This document shows, piece by piece, positions 9,954-21,641 of a stretch of 64,000 nt of DNA. Each line of letters starts with the position of its first letter. Position 1 is the stretch's first letter. The notes beneath the pieces are model-generated. The model had not been told where the DNA came from. It saw nothing but the letters and a program-made list of their open reading frames with translations, and did no database searches. The stretch spans positions 28,600,865 to 28,664,864 of the forward strand of contig NC_079209.1 of assembly GCF_026745355.1 (NCBI RefSeq). Direction: 5' to 3'. Made by a program: the position numbers and the translations under genes. This stretch comes from Beta vulgaris subsp. vulgaris. Taxonomy: Eukaryota; Streptophyta; Magnoliopsida; Caryophyllales; Amaranthaceae.

Positions 9954-12242
9954 TTAACTTCTTGTTTCCCAACTCAAACTGGTGGGCAGTAGTTGCAGGA
10001 AGGCCTTTTCCGCTGATTTGGAAACGAATCTTGTTAGGGCCGCCATCCGCCCAGTCAGCTTTTGAATGTCCCGGATGCTCTTTGGCTCCGGGAGATCACT
10101 GATGGCTTTGATTTTATCGGGGTTGGCATCGATCCCCCTTTCACTCACCATGAAGCCCAGGAACTTGCCGAATCGCACCCCAAACACGCATTTCTTCAGA
10201 TTTAACTTCATTTGATGTTGCCGGAGTGTTTCAAACGTTTCCTCTAGGTCCACTATGTGGTCTTCTTCTGTTAAGCTCTTGACTATGCTGTCGTCCACAT
10301 ATACCTCTACGTTTCTGCCTTTTTGATGCTCGAATATCTTGTCTACCAGCTTTTGATAGGTAGCACCGGCATTTTTGAGCCCAAACGGCATTGCCTTGTG
10401 GGCATAAACTCCTGCATCCGTGATGAAGGCCGCTTTGTTCCTGTCGGATTCTAACAAACTTATCTGGTGATATCCTGAAAAAGCATCCATGAAACTCAAC
10501 AGTGCATGGCCGCTAGTTGAGTCTACCAGTTGGTCAATTCTTGGCAAGGGGTAGCAGTCCTTTGGACAGGCTTTGTTGAGGTCGGTAAAGTCTACACACA
10601 TACGCCATGTCCCGTTGGATTTTTTCACCATCACCACATTCGCCAACCACTCTGAGTAATCGCAGGGTTCGATGAAGTCTGCCGCTAACAACTTGTCTAC
10701 TTCCACCTTTATGGCTGCGTTCTTTTCGGCCGAGAAGTTTCGCTTCTTCTGCTTTACCGGCCTTACATCCTCGTTCACATTTAGGCGGTGCACCATGAAG
10801 TCTGGGTCAATGCCCGGCATTTCGTCTGCCGAGAAAGCGAAAATGTCGGCATGACCTCTTAACAAGGAAATTAGGTTAACCTTCACTTCTTCACCCAAAT
10901 CGGACCCAATTTTTACTGTTCTGTCGGGTCTGTCTTCTTCTAGACAGATTTCTTCAGTTTCCCCCGCGGGACTTGGTCTCGGCTGATCTGCCGGCCTTGC
11001 CTCGAAATTTTCCATGGACAGATCCTTCTTGGCCTTATTTTCCAGCCTTCTCCACTTTCTTTCGGACGGTGGTGTGTCGGTTGGCCGTTTAGGGTCAGAG
11101 TGTTTTAGCGCAGTAAGGTAGCATGCCCTTGCCGACTCTTGATTTCCTCTGATTTTCTCGGGGTTGCCGTCATTGGAGGTGTATATCATGGTAAGGTGAT
11201 ACGTTGAGACAACAGCCTGGGCGTCATGAATTAGCGGCCTTCCAATGATGGCGTTATACGCCGCTGGGACGTCTACAACCAGAAACTCCACCATGAGGTC
11301 TTTGGACCGGGACCCCTCTCCTATTTTAACCGCCAGCTTTACCGTCCCTTCTAGGACAACAGATGCTCCTGTTAAGCCGATAACCGGGTAAGAGACCGGT
11401 TTCAAACATGTTTCATCAAATCCCATTTTTTCAAACGTCTCTTTGTAGAGAATATTGGCGGAGCTTCCTCCGTCGACCAGAACGCAATGGACCATTGCAT
11501 TGGATATTTGCAGAGATACTACCAAAGGGTCGTCATGAGGATAAACGATCCCTTTAGCGTCCTCTGAACTAAAAGCTACAGACGGCATGAATGGAGGTGC
11601 CGGCCATTTTCTGGCATTGTTATAGTTCACCTGGTGGCGGACCTCTTTAAGGCTAGCTTTCGCCCCGTGAATACTACCGCCCCTTGTTGGTCCTCCGCTT
11701 ATGATGTGGATCTCAGTGATCCTATCTTTTACCGGTCTTCTATTGCTATTTTCATCCTCCCTTGTAGGAGTTTTGCGATCAGTCCTTGATTGGTACTGGG
11801 TAAAGTAACCTCGCCTGATGAGGTTTTCGATCCCGTCCTTAAGGTCCTTGCAATCATCCGTCTTGTGACCGTAATCGTCATGAAATTCACACCACTTGGA
11901 CTTATCCCTACCCTTGTAGTACATCTTTCGCGGCCTTTGCCACTTATCATCCTTACTATGCTGGTCAAAAATCCGAGCACGGGATATTGTCAGCGGAGTA
12001 TAATTGTTGTATTTGTCCGGCCTTCCTTCAAACCCTTTTTTCACAGAGTTGTTCTCCTCTCTTCTGCCGGTGGACTCGGACTTTTTGTCCTTCCGGTACT
12101 TATCATCCCGGCGATCCTTATCTTTATACTTCTCTTTATCTTTTTCTATAGCCGCTGGCCTTTTCGCCTTAGCCGCTTCGTCAAATTCTTCTCCCCTGAT
12201 AAAGTCATTAGCCTTTCCCAGGACCTCTGTTAGGCATGTCAT
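9954..12242 (-). pseudogene. Element A gag C-terminus, protease and reverse transcriptase
   Basis: One 762-residue open frame. Residues 118-131 hold a zinc-knuckle variant (CEFH...GHKTDDC) with His in place of the second Cys, as is usual in Tat elements. The protease active site is VDGGSSANIL at about 256-265, and IIGRPL at 332-337 is its flap-end motif. Reverse transcriptase runs from about 485 to 750, with NGTWRMCVDFTDLN, SFMDAFSGYHQI at 583-594 and the intact catalytic YVDD at 648-651. The frame ends abruptly at the rearrangement near 9954, so it no longer connects to RNase H. A 1-bp shift at an A-run near 12242 separates it from the upstream gag. Confidence 0.92.
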
Positions 12243-13208
12243 CTTTTTTCTGCCGAGATAACTGCGAATGGGGTACCTTCCTTCAACCCCGTCATCAGGG
12301 CCAGTACTGCTACTTCTTGCTGCAGTGTTGGGATAGTGACGGCTTCGGCATTGAAACGCCCGACATAATCCCTCAAGCTTTCCGTCTCTCCTTGTTTAAT
12401 GGACATTAACTCGTCGGTTGTTCGTTCACGCCGCTTATTGCTGACGAAGTGTGTTACGAACATGGACGTGAGTTGTCATAAGTCAAACACAGTTGTCGGC
12501 GGAATGCTTTTAAACCAGGTCTGCCCTAGTCCAATCAAGGTAGATGGGAACACCTTACACCACACCGAGTCAGTATCGGTGTACAACATCATATGACCCT
12601 CATAGGCCAATATATGATCCTCTAGGTCAATTTTACCGTCATACTTGCAAGTCGGCATTTTCAGCTTTTCCATGGGCTCCTGTAGAATCGCAGTGGAAAA
12701 AGGCGAGTTCCGCAGCGACACCTGTGCTCTACGCCGGTATTCACTTCCCTTTCTCGGCTGGGAGGAAGGCTGCTGGACCTCAGTGTCCTGCGCCTCCTCT
12801 TCTTCCTCTTCACCCCCCACCTGTTCTGTGGGGGTCTTCGAGTTTGCCACCTGATCCTGGTCATGCCGGTTTCGCTCGCCCTGGCGGCCCGTCCACGGTG
12901 TACGAAGCTTTCTCACCGGACTGTGGGCTCTGCTCAGGGTCGCTTTGCCCGGGGACCGGTCGGTGGGGTACCGCTTGCCATTGCCTAAAAAACCTCTGCC
13001 GCACTTCTGAGTTGTTATGGGGTGAACATATTCTGCAGGGTATGGAAGATGTCTTCCTGGGGAGTCTCAGGGATTTTTCTAGTTGTGTCAACAGGCGGCC
13101 GATTATGCCTAGCGCCGGCAGTGGAGTTGAATACCCCGGGGGGGCTTCGTCAATGGGGACATTGTTCTCATCGGTTTCTGGCATCCCTAATTGCTGCTTA
13201 GGAACCAT
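12240..13208 (-). pseudogene. Element A gag (capsid) region
   Basis: The frame opens at ATG 13208, about 67 bp inside the 5' LTR. It passes through a low-complexity Glu/Gln stretch (VGGEEEEEEAQ) and then a gag capsid core (KLKMPTCKYDGKIDLEDHI ... GQTWFKSIPP ... IKQGETESLRDYVGRFN) typical of plant gypsy gag (Pfam PF03732). It is broken by a frameshift between about 12865 and 12916, an in-frame TGA at 12476-12478 where Trp is likely, and a shift at the A-run near 12242. Confidence 0.85.
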
Positions 13209-13255
13209 AAGGGTTTTTTGTTTGCAAGAGATGGCTTAGACTACAAGGTATTGTT

Positions 13256-13275
13256 CGCCCCTCCTTCTAGCGCCT
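13256..13275 (-). other. Element A primer-binding-site-like sequence
   Basis: Directly inside the 5' LTR the minus strand reads ATAGGCGCTAGAAGGAGGGG. Position and the GGCGCYA start fit a tRNA primer site; the matching tRNA was not identified. Confidence 0.55.
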
Positions 13276-13723
13276 ATTGTTCCGGTATGGGACAAATTAC
13301 AGGGTCTTGAACCGTTAAGTCCTTGTATTGAAGCCGGTTTGGATCCCTGCAAAAGAGAGTAAGTAAACTAGCCTCGGGGGTTGATCCGAGGAACGCCCCT
13401 CCGATGCCTAAGTCAGTATTACGTTAAAGGTCGGTAGCTCTCAAGTATAATGTATTGGGATTCGTGTACGTACCTTATGACTCAGATCAACGGCGTATTT
13501 ATAGGGACTCGATTAAGTCCATATCTTTATTGGGCTCGGTATTTACGGGAGAGATCCCCAAGAATATTCCCTTAGGATATATTCTTATCTTTTACTGAAA
13601 GTATATCTTTTAGGCCCGTAGGCGCTGGAGATATAAACTGGATCTAAGCCCAGGCTCGTAAGCCCAAAGGCTATTAGACCGGTATCAATCAAACCGGTAT
13701 GGAACTTAGTCAGCCCCCATACA
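13276..13723 (-). repeat. Element A, 5' LTR
   Basis: This 448-bp copy of the LTR at 3106-3551 lies upstream of gag on the minus strand. It has TG...CA ends and is followed by GTAAG, the outer target-duplication copy. Confidence 0.93.
13496..13503 (-). promoter_or_regulatory. Element A LTR TATA box
   Basis: TATAAATA on the minus strand sits mid-LTR, pointing toward gag-pol, where a U3/R promoter is expected. Confidence 0.6.
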
Positions 13724-15501
13724 GTAAGTTTTTTTTAACAAAACAAGTGCATAAGGTCTTCTTAAATTTTCGATTTGTATAGTTCACAAAAATTAATTGT
13801 TTGAGAAGTGTCTTTTGTTCTCAATTAATTTAATATTCTTTCTTATCAAAGTTTGATAACTTGCTTCGTTAATACTCGATTGAGTTATGAAGCCTTTTGT
13901 ACCATGTTTGGGCCAAACTCTCACCATGAGCCTTGAGAAATTGGGCATCTCCTTACAAAAAAAAAATTATTCTCCTACTTTTACATTGATCACACGAGTC
14001 ATAGTCGCACACTTTTAATTGCATGCCTAATGGAATGAAGCACCTAATTGAAAAAAGAAAAGGGATTACTTTCATGAACGTTGTTACTTGCATGATATGA
14101 AGTATAAAACACTAATGTTATGATAAGATGACGTCAGAGGTAAATAAATTAGCAAAGAAGATTTGAATGAAAACAATTTGATATGGTCTGCATTTTAATC
14201 TAATTATAGGGAAACCAACGTTAAGCAACCAATTAAAATAACAAGGATTTTCAAACTGGAGTAGAGTCAAGCAATGTAACTACAATGAAATAATTTTATT
14301 AGAAACAAATTCACTAAAAGTGTTATAATCTGCTTTAAGCCCTTAGGAGGAATATCACAAACAGTAGACTTTATTTTGTTTTGGATCCCTCTCAACCAAC
14401 AATGAACTTGTTAAAGTACTGACTTAATCAAAAGTTTAACTTTATGGTTCAGTCCCATGAATAGTTTTATACTCCATCACGCCTCCTCACGAGAGAGCTC
14501 TTTGGGCTTGAAGTGTGGATGCAAAACAGGCCTCCCTTATGTCTGGTAGTAGATATTCCACTTAAAAAAAAGGGTTGATGAGATTTGAAAATGTCATGCT
14601 CACTCTTGATACCATGTCAAGGAACCAAATCGACCAAAAGCTTATACTTATGGTTGAGGACCTAGGAATAGTTTTATACTCTACCATAACTTTTTGTATT
14701 GGTTTTTGTTCATCCGATCATTAACTACTTTGGTTCTCATTAGCCTCTTTGCATGCAAATGCTTTGTTCTAGTCAACATTAGAAGGCGAGTTGTCCAAAA
14801 CATTCAGTCAAGTGCTCAATTGACATATTCAGATTCACATTACCATGTTGTTTAATTTCCGAATAATTAATTTTTAAATCTTTTCGGCTAAGACCTTGAT
14901 GTTTCTTCTATTTTTCACACTACCATGTTATTTAGTTTTCTCGAAGATTCTTTGGGATAAACTATAAAGCAAGTATATGGCCGATGAATCAAAGATGTAG
15001 GAACGAAAACTGGTAACAAATTAATAAAACTTATCTGAGAATTGTGGCGTGAAAAGATCACTGCCCTAAAGTTGAATTTGCCCCGCAACAACACACGGAC
15101 TCATAGCAATCAACCTCCAGGGATACACGGTTTCTGCGTTTCCAGTGTTAATGGAAAAACAGATTGAGAACGATCTTGAATATTGCCCAAATTTTTGGAA
15201 GAGAAAGAAAGTCGAGAAGAAGAAAGTGTTTCGTATTTTTCTGTCTTTAATCAAACAATAAACCTCGGTATTTATAGAGAGAAGAAAACCAGAACGAGAC
15301 TGAAAACGTGGGTACAAACGGTCACTTAGTGGGAAGAATAATGGCAGCATTTATGGCATGAAATTAGAAATAACGGCACATTAAGGGGGAAAAACGGTAA
15401 CTTATAGGCATGTTAGAACCAAATATAAGTTGTTTTTGCTCATTTTAGACCATATTGCTTGAAAATGCATGAATATGAGTATTTTATTTAACCAAATGCA
15501 G
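13724..15501. other. intergenic DNA, possible old LTR debris
   Basis: AT-rich. Phrases such as AATAGTTTTATACTC recur near 14461 and 14671, and a minus-strand TATAAATA lies near 15276, which hints at decayed retroelement LTRs. No boundaries could be set and no gene is visible. Confidence 0.4.
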
Positions 15502-15945
15502 GAGACGTACAACAAGAGGCTGGATGATTGTACCACTCAGGGGTCACAGCCGAACCCTGATTTGTTGTGTTGGAAGACAGTTGGTGGGAGGAACAGAGGA
15601 AAAGTGTAGGGGTTGGGTCAGAGAGATCATTTGTACTACAACTCTTCAGTTAGGCGAGGAGGAGATGGCTCTTCACAACCATATGAGCCATCGATTTTTT
15701 CTCAGCTAGAGGCGCAGGTGGAGGCCGAGGTCGCTGCACGGATGGAAGAAGTGGAGGCAAAGGTCGCAGCATGACTGGAAGAGTCAAGCCGGGCCCTCCT
15801 GCAGGAAATGATGCGGAACATGTCTAATTTCGGCAACTTGTTCTCAGGTTGCAACACAGGTTCCTCTCCACAATGCAAACAAGAGGATGACTCGGGGTTT
15901 GGTGGTGGTGCCTTTAGTGCTACAGAGACACCCACGACAGTGTAG
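15502..15945 (+). pseudogene. CACTA (Ptta/En/Spm-type) ORF, last exon
   Basis: A splice acceptor (AAATGCAG) at 15501 precedes a 148-codon frame reading ETYNKRLDD ... LGQRDHLYYNSS ... IFSQLEAQVEAEVAARMEE and ending at TAG 15943-15945. A conserved GLG block followed by a Glu/Ala-rich coiled coil is typical of the plant Ptta/En/Spm transposase family (Pfam PF03004), the accessory DNA-binding protein of CACTA elements. Two in-frame stops, TAG 15607-15609 and TGA 15772-15774, interrupt it. Upstream exons are not recognisable, so the gene is also 5' truncated. Confidence 0.75.
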
Positions 15946-16819
15946 TTTGTTTGGTTTTGGCAACTAGCTAGATTACTAACTTATAGTTTCTACATACTTA
16001 GTCTAACTTTATATATGCATTTAATGTCTATATTTATCGGCATATATCTAGCTTTGTTTTTAGATGTCTCGTTATATTTTTTTGGAACTCGACTTTTACT
16101 TGATTTCCCGTCACCGGGATTTATTTTTGCGTACATATAATTAATCAAGGTAGTTTGTTTAATTATAGACATTTAGTGTCTATATTTCCCGACATCGGGA
16201 TGTATTTTGTTTACATAAATCTATTCTATTTCATGTTTAAATTGCATATTTTTTTAGCTAAACATATAGAATGCGAATGAGACGATGCGGGAACATGTTT
16301 AATGTAGTATATTTCGGTGCTGCCGTACAGCAGGTACAGGTTTAATTATAATATGTAATATTATAATATTATTTAACATAATTAAAAAAAATAACGACGG
16401 CTAAACTTCAAACAAGACGGCTAAACAATCGTTGTACAAAGAAAGTACTGCTGACGGCTAAACATCAAACAACGACGGCTTTAACTTTGAGCGACGGGTT
16501 AAAGCTGTCGCTGAGTTACCATCTGCTGTGAACTGTCGTTGATATAACGACGGTTCTTAACCGTCGTAAATCAGCGACGGCCAGAAACCGTCGGTAATGT
16601 AAAAGCAATGACCGCTCTTGTACGCAGACGGTATTTGGGTGAAGAACGGTCGTTGATATTTCACCAACGGCCCGACCGTCGTTAATTTCTTACATAGCGA
16701 CTACATCTACAACGTCCGTCTATCGACGACAGTTGGCCGTCGTTGATCAATTTACCGACGGTCTATTTCTCATTAGCGACGGCTTGGAACCGTTGTTAAT
16801 GACGTATTTTCTTGTAGTG
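15502..16819 (+). mobile_element. 3' part of a CACTA transposon
   Basis: The segment joins the Ptta/En/Spm-like exon to a right terminus ending TTTTCTTGTAGTG at 16819, which on the other strand is CACTACAAGAAAA, the classic plant CACTA end. Between about 16391 and 16819 the word GACGGC / ACCGTCG recurs more than fifteen times in both orientations as subterminal repeats. The left end was not found in the window. Confidence 0.8.
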
Positions 16820-16822
16820 TAA

Positions 16823-17232
16823 GCCCGATTTTGACTGGATCGGATGGGATTTTTTTCCACTAGTGCTAGCTTGTACTTCTCTTTTTCTAAATGAATGAAT
16901 GAAACTTTTTACTAATGGATGTTCTTACCCGGGATCAGTTAGTTTGGTCTGCCTTTTTTTAAATCAAACTTACACTTTACTGATTCGATTTTGATGGAAA
17001 ACCAAATCGGTTAATCTAATTAACTGATTCGGTTTTCCATCAAACCAGACCGGTTAATGATTAACTAATCCGGTTTAGGACGGAGCAGTTAATCATTGTT
17101 AACCGCTGCTAGACCACCCCATCCGGACCAAAACCAAAGCGGTTACCCCGATTTTGACCCGATTGGAAGGGCTTAAATGCTATTGTATCTTCTTCTTATG
17201 AATGAATGAAACATTTTTGTAATGGATGTCAC
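16823..17232. repeat. ~85-bp imperfect direct repeat
   Basis: Bases near 16823-16925 and 17148-17232 share the order CCGATTTTGAC, then ATGAATGAATGAAAC, then TAATGGATGT. Between them lie alternating GGTTAAT and AACCGG words in both orientations. This may be an internally repeated transposon remnant; the class is not determined. Confidence 0.5.
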
Positions 17233-17564
17233 CGTTCTCGGCGGCGAATATGTTTGTTACATTTGTTCTTTTTACCGCTCATGCAAAAACTGAAAAATTA
17301 TAACATAAAAGCTTACAAAACAATCTTAGCCACCTAAAGCATAACTGACTTGTCACGAGAGGAAAATTGGATAATCATGGAAAAAGATGGTTTTGATTAA
17401 GTTGTAGAACTCTTTACACAAGGTGTCTTGTCTGCCCCGAGATGTAACAAACAAATGAGTTAATCCTACTACCGGCTTCCAGACTAAGTATCCTGCAGCT
17501 ATTACATATGGTATGTAATTTACCCCTAGTTACATGATCGAGAACCAGCCATGTTGGTGTTCAA

Positions 17565-18738
17565 ACATAGTATTTTTTTCATATTGTCGGTGTTTCATGG
17601 TCGGGCTAAGGGGATGCCTTCAGTTGATTCAAGTAGATAAGTCCCTAGCTTGATTACCTGAGTCACTTGGCAGGGACCGTCCCATATAGGTCCCAACTTG
17701 CCTTTCAGATGCCCGAGCCCAGTAGCTTCCACTTTTCTTACTACCCAATCCCCTTCGTGGATGGGTCTCATCTTTACACGAAGATTGAACTGTTTAGCGA
17801 TCCTTTGCTTGTTCCGAATGGCCTTGAGTAATGAATTACCTCTGCATTCGGGAGCAAGTCGAGATTGATTCTTTTATCTTCTCCATTATGCTCGTATTCA
17901 TAAAAGGTGATTCCGGGAAATGGGATCCCTACTTCTACTGGCATGACCGCTTTACTTCCATTTACTAAGCTGAAATGGGAGTGTCCCGTTGCTTCGTTGA
18001 CCGTGGTTTTAGCCGACCACAGCACTGCCGAGAGATCCTCTGTCCAAAACCCTTTTGCACCCTCAAGTGACTTCTTTATCCGATTTAGCACCACTTTGTT
18101 TACTGCCTTAGCTTGGCCATTGGTTTGGGGCCGAGATACAGCTAAGAATCTAGTTTGGATGCCGAATCGCGAACAATATTCTCGAGTGGGTGTACTATTG
18201 AATTGTTTGCCATTATTGAAGATAAGCGTCCGTGGCACTCCAAAGCGAGTGATGATGTTTCTCCATATGAACTTCTGGACTTGCTTACCAGTATCATGTT
18301 TCTCCATATGAATTTCTGGACTTGCTTATTAGTGATGGATGCAAGCCGCTCTTCTTCGACCCACTTAGTCAAGTAATCGATGGCCATTATGAGCAATCTC
18401 CTTTGTCCGAAAGCGGAAGGGAATGGTCCAAGTAAGTCCATCATTTCCCACTTGTCGAAAGGTAATATAGCCTGAATGGTGGTCAGAGGATTAGCTGGGA
18501 TCCGAGGGATGTCCTCATGTAGCTGGCAGCTTCGACACTTTTTCACAAGTTTGGAGGCATCTTGTTTTAGCGTGGGCCAATAGTATTCGGCTCTTACTGC
18601 TTTTCCTACTATGGTTTGGATCCCTTGGTGACTGCTGCAAGCCCCTTTATGTATCTCCATAAGGATGTAACTTCCTTCAAAGGGGGTTACACACTTGAGC
18701 AGAGGTTGTGTGTAAGATTTCTTGTATAGATGAACCAA
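17565..18738 (-). pseudogene. Element B integrase
   Basis: HHCC-type start (HKGACSSH ... CRSCQLH), a DDE core and a C-terminal segment ending near 17565 are recognisable. The first catalytic Asp survives (MAIDYLTKW), but the second is Asn (IFNNGKQF) and the Glu is Lys (GQAKAVNK), so the triad is destroyed. A 41-bp tandem duplication at about 18255-18336, repeating the segment for VQKFIWRN, shifts the frame. Further shifts occur near 17830. Confidence 0.85.
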
Positions 18739-18829
18739 TTGGCCTTTCTTTTCAGTTGTTCTACCTCTTTCTCCCCCGAGGGAAGAATGATATTCCTCAA
18801 AAACACGATGATTTCCTCCATCCAGGTGT

Positions 18830-19690
18830 CATTCCTGTTCAGGGTATGAATTTGCAAGGAATTAACGCTTAGTTGGCCGAGTACCTCCCAGATGTGGTTC
18901 GGGACGCTAACCCCATGGCAGAACTGGCCATCCCGGCCAGTGCATCCGCTTGCTGATTCTCGAATTTGGGTAGGTGGTTAATATCAAATTTAGTTAGTTG
19001 TTTTATCAGCTCTTGGCTCTTCCCGATGTACATCCTCATATTGTCTTCCTTAGATTCATATTCTCCCGATACTTGTCCCACTATTAACTGAGATTCAAAC
19101 TTAGACGTGACATCCCGATCCCCTGAGCTGATTCTAATTTGAAGGTCGGGAATTAAGGCCTCGTACTCGGCTTCGTTGTTGGAGGCCGTGAAATCATATT
19201 TAATAGCATATTCAATCTTTTCTCCTTCAGCAGGGATAATAACCAATCGGCCCCACTGCCACTTTTCATGGTCGAGTCATCCACCCGAAGTTTTCACGAA
19301 CTTTCATTATATGTTGCCACGAGTCGAGCGATGCTAAAGATTCTGAAGTCTGCTAGGGCATGGGCCTTGATTGCTCGCCGAGGTTCATATTCTAACCCAA
19401 AATCTACTAACTGATCCGCCCATTATATCATCCTGACCGAGTGGTTTCTCCCCTCAATCTACTCGCCATGACCAACGCGAATACCATTCTTCTCACTTGG
19501 CTATACCTCTTCTCTACTTCCCTAAATGTATGGTTGATAAGGTAGACTGCTTATTGTGCCTCTTCTTTTTTTACTACGAGTGCTGCACTTAGGGCGTACT
19601 TAGATACAGAAACGTAGACGTACAATGTCTCTCCCGGCAAAGGGGAGATTAGTTTGGCAAAGCAGCCAAGTGTAGCTTCAGTCGTTAGAA
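18830..19690 (-). pseudogene. Element B archaeal-type RNase H and RNase H
   Basis: At 18869-19246 an archaeal-type RNase H is readable (DFTASNNEAEYEALI, SQLIVGQVSGEYE, ENQQADALAGMAS); its third acidic motif reads KFESQL rather than TDSQL. Upstream, at about 19280-19690, degenerate Ty3/gypsy RNase H remains (ALSAALVVKKEE, YLINHTFREVEKRYSQVEKM, better preserved in the second copy at 26489-26701). Several stops separate the pieces. Confidence 0.8.
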
Positions 19691-20164
19691 AGCTTGTTCT
19701 GCTTCCTCATCCCACTTGAATTCTTTCCTTTTGAGGGATTTGAAGAACATTGGACTCTTATCTGCTGAACGAGAGAGGAAACGGTCGAGGGCCTCTAAGC
19801 ACCTCGTCAACCGTTGAACTTCTTTGACAGTTCTGGGAGATGACATATCGAGCACAGCTTTGACTTTATCGGGATTGGCCTTGATTCCCCTTTCATCCAC
19901 CAGGAACCCAAGACACTTCCCTCCTTTTACCTCGTAGACACACTTCTTCGGATTGAGCTTCATGCCATGTTTTCTTAGTGTGCTCAACGTTTCGACTAAA
20001 TCAACGATATGATCCGCTTCCTTATTGCTATTCACAATCATATTGTCTACGTACACCTCAATGTTTCTCTCGAGTTGCTCCTCAAAGATTTTGTTAATAG
20101 TTCGCTAGTATGTTGCGCCAGCATTCTTCAGCACGAAGGGCATCATTTTGTCGTAGTATACTCC
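19685..20164 (-). pseudogene. Element B reverse transcriptase, C-terminal half
   Basis: The minus strand reads palm and thumb of a gypsy reverse transcriptase: MYVDNMIV, then HIVDLVETLSTLRKHGMKLN, LGFLVDERGI and RTVKEVQRLT. The catalytic YxDD is YVDN, a G-to-A change of the second Asp codon. The N-terminal half resumes at 21642 beyond the CACTA insertion. Confidence 0.88.
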
Positions 20165-20167
20165 TTC

Positions 20168-21638
20168 CACTAGTAGAATAATTGTTTATTCTTGCGGTAG
20201 TATTGCTGCGGTTTTACCCATACGCAGCAATATATCACGTAAAAAGAAAAGGCAAAATATAAAATAAAGATATTTCTACAATTTCGACCTAAACTGCAGT
20301 AATATGGTATTAATAGAAAACAAGTTGACTATTTGACCAGACATATTGTTGCGATTGTTGACAAAAACCGCAGTAATATATTAAAATAATATTTTAAAAA
20401 ATATATTTTATTGAATTGTTGCGGTTTTTGTCAGAAACTGCAGCAATATCATTAAAATATAAAAAAAAACAGGTATAAAACATGCGTATTATAGTTAGGG
20501 TTTCATTCTCACTTTTATTCTCTCAGCACTCAGCAGCCATTTCCTCTCAACCTCTCCTCTCTCTCTTCCTCTCAAACTCTCACTTTGCTCTCATCTCATC
20601 ACCCGGCCACTCCTCTCACTCCGGTCTCATCATCTCACCGGTGTTCATTTGTCGGTCGTTCTTCACGTCGGTCGTTCTTCATCGTCGGCCCACCGGCCTC
20701 GACCGCAAGTCGCAACTCCTATCTTACTCTGCTTTCATCATCTCACTGGTCTTCATCGTCATCCATTCTTCATCATCGGTCGTTCATCGTCGTCCAGTCT
20801 TCATCGTCGGTCGTTCATCGTCGTCCAGTCTTCATCATCGTTTTTGCTCGAAGACGAAGACTCCATTCTTTTTTTCTTTTTTTTCTTTTCTCGTTTTTTT
20901 TCATTTTGTTTGTTTAGATTTTTTTTCCGCAGTCTCGAAGATCTTGTCTCGTTCTTTTTTCATCATATTCGAAGATCTGTTTTTCTTCGTCTTTTTTTTT
21001 TCGTTTTAAATTGTTTCAACTTTGTTTATTTCTTCGTTTTTTTTTATTATTTCAGATCTATTTTTTTCTAATGTAATGTTAAGTTTGTCTATTTTTTTTT
21101 TTTTATGTGTTAGAATTAATGTTATGCTTTTCTGATGTAAAGTTAAGTTTGACTTCATTTTTTTTCAATTTTTATGTTTTGTAGTTAGATTTTATTGAAA
21201 GTTTATGGATTTTTGTTATTTTCCTGAACTTGGTTTATCTTTCGAATTTAATGACAAAATGCAAAAAAAAAAAAAAAATTTGACATGTACCTCTACCTAT
21301 TGCTGCGGTTTTTGCTAGGAACTGTAGCAATATGCTGATTATTTATTATAAAATAGAGTATATTGTTGCGGTTTGCCCTAGAAACCGCAGCAATATACTA
21401 AATTTTGCTAATATAAAATAAACATATTGCTGCGGTTTCTGCTAGAAATCGCAACAATGTGTCAAAATATTGCTGCGGTTTCTGCTAGAAATCGCAACAA
21501 TGTGTTAAAATATTGCTGCGGTTAAAAACTGCAGCAATATATTAATTACCTATTATTTCCGCCTTAATTGTTGCGTGGCCAAAACCACCGCAATAGGCCA
21601 CTTAATGACTGCAACAATAAGCATTTATTCTACTAGTG
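20168..21638. mobile_element. Non-autonomous CACTA element, copy 1
   Basis: Ends are CACTAGTAGAATAATTG (left) and, on the other strand, CACTAGTAGAATAAATG (right). Flanks are TTC (20165-20167) and TTG (21639-21641); copy 2 has TTG on both sides, giving the 3-bp duplication expected for CACTA. The word TATTGCTGCGGTTT and its inverse recur many times in the outer 300 bp on each side. The core is pyrimidine-rich with no transposase. It splits element B's reverse transcriptase. Confidence 0.9.
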
Positions 21639-21641
21639 TTG

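Larger units (their letters stand above)
3106..13723 (-). mobile_element. Element A: full-length Tat-type Ty3/gypsy retrotransposon
   Basis: Two LTRs of 446 and 448 bp bound a 9.7-kb interior. Read on the minus strand the order is LTR, primer-binding-like site, gag, protease, reverse transcriptase, RNase H, archaeal-type RNase H, integrase, minisatellite, an ORF on the opposite strand, and LTR. The second RNase H, the absence of a chromodomain after integrase and the antisense ORF place it in the Tat lineage. Flanking pentamers are ATAAG (3101-3105) and GTAAG (13724-13728), a target duplication with one mismatch. The LTRs differ at roughly a dozen positions by eye, so insertion is not very old, yet gag-pol has several frameshifts and stops. 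It is non-autonomous as it stands. Confidence 0.93.

Noticed and set aside
15066..15350. 95-codon minus-strand frame near a TATAAATA
   Set aside because: No domain and no homologous copy in the window; the TATA box may mark a decayed LTR but boundaries could not be shown.
20482..21071. Overlapping Ser/His- and Phe-rich open frames (also 27544-28069)
   Set aside because: They come from a pyrimidine-rich tract (TCATC, CTCTC, TTTTC) in the core of the CACTA element; several frames are open at once and none resembles a protein family.
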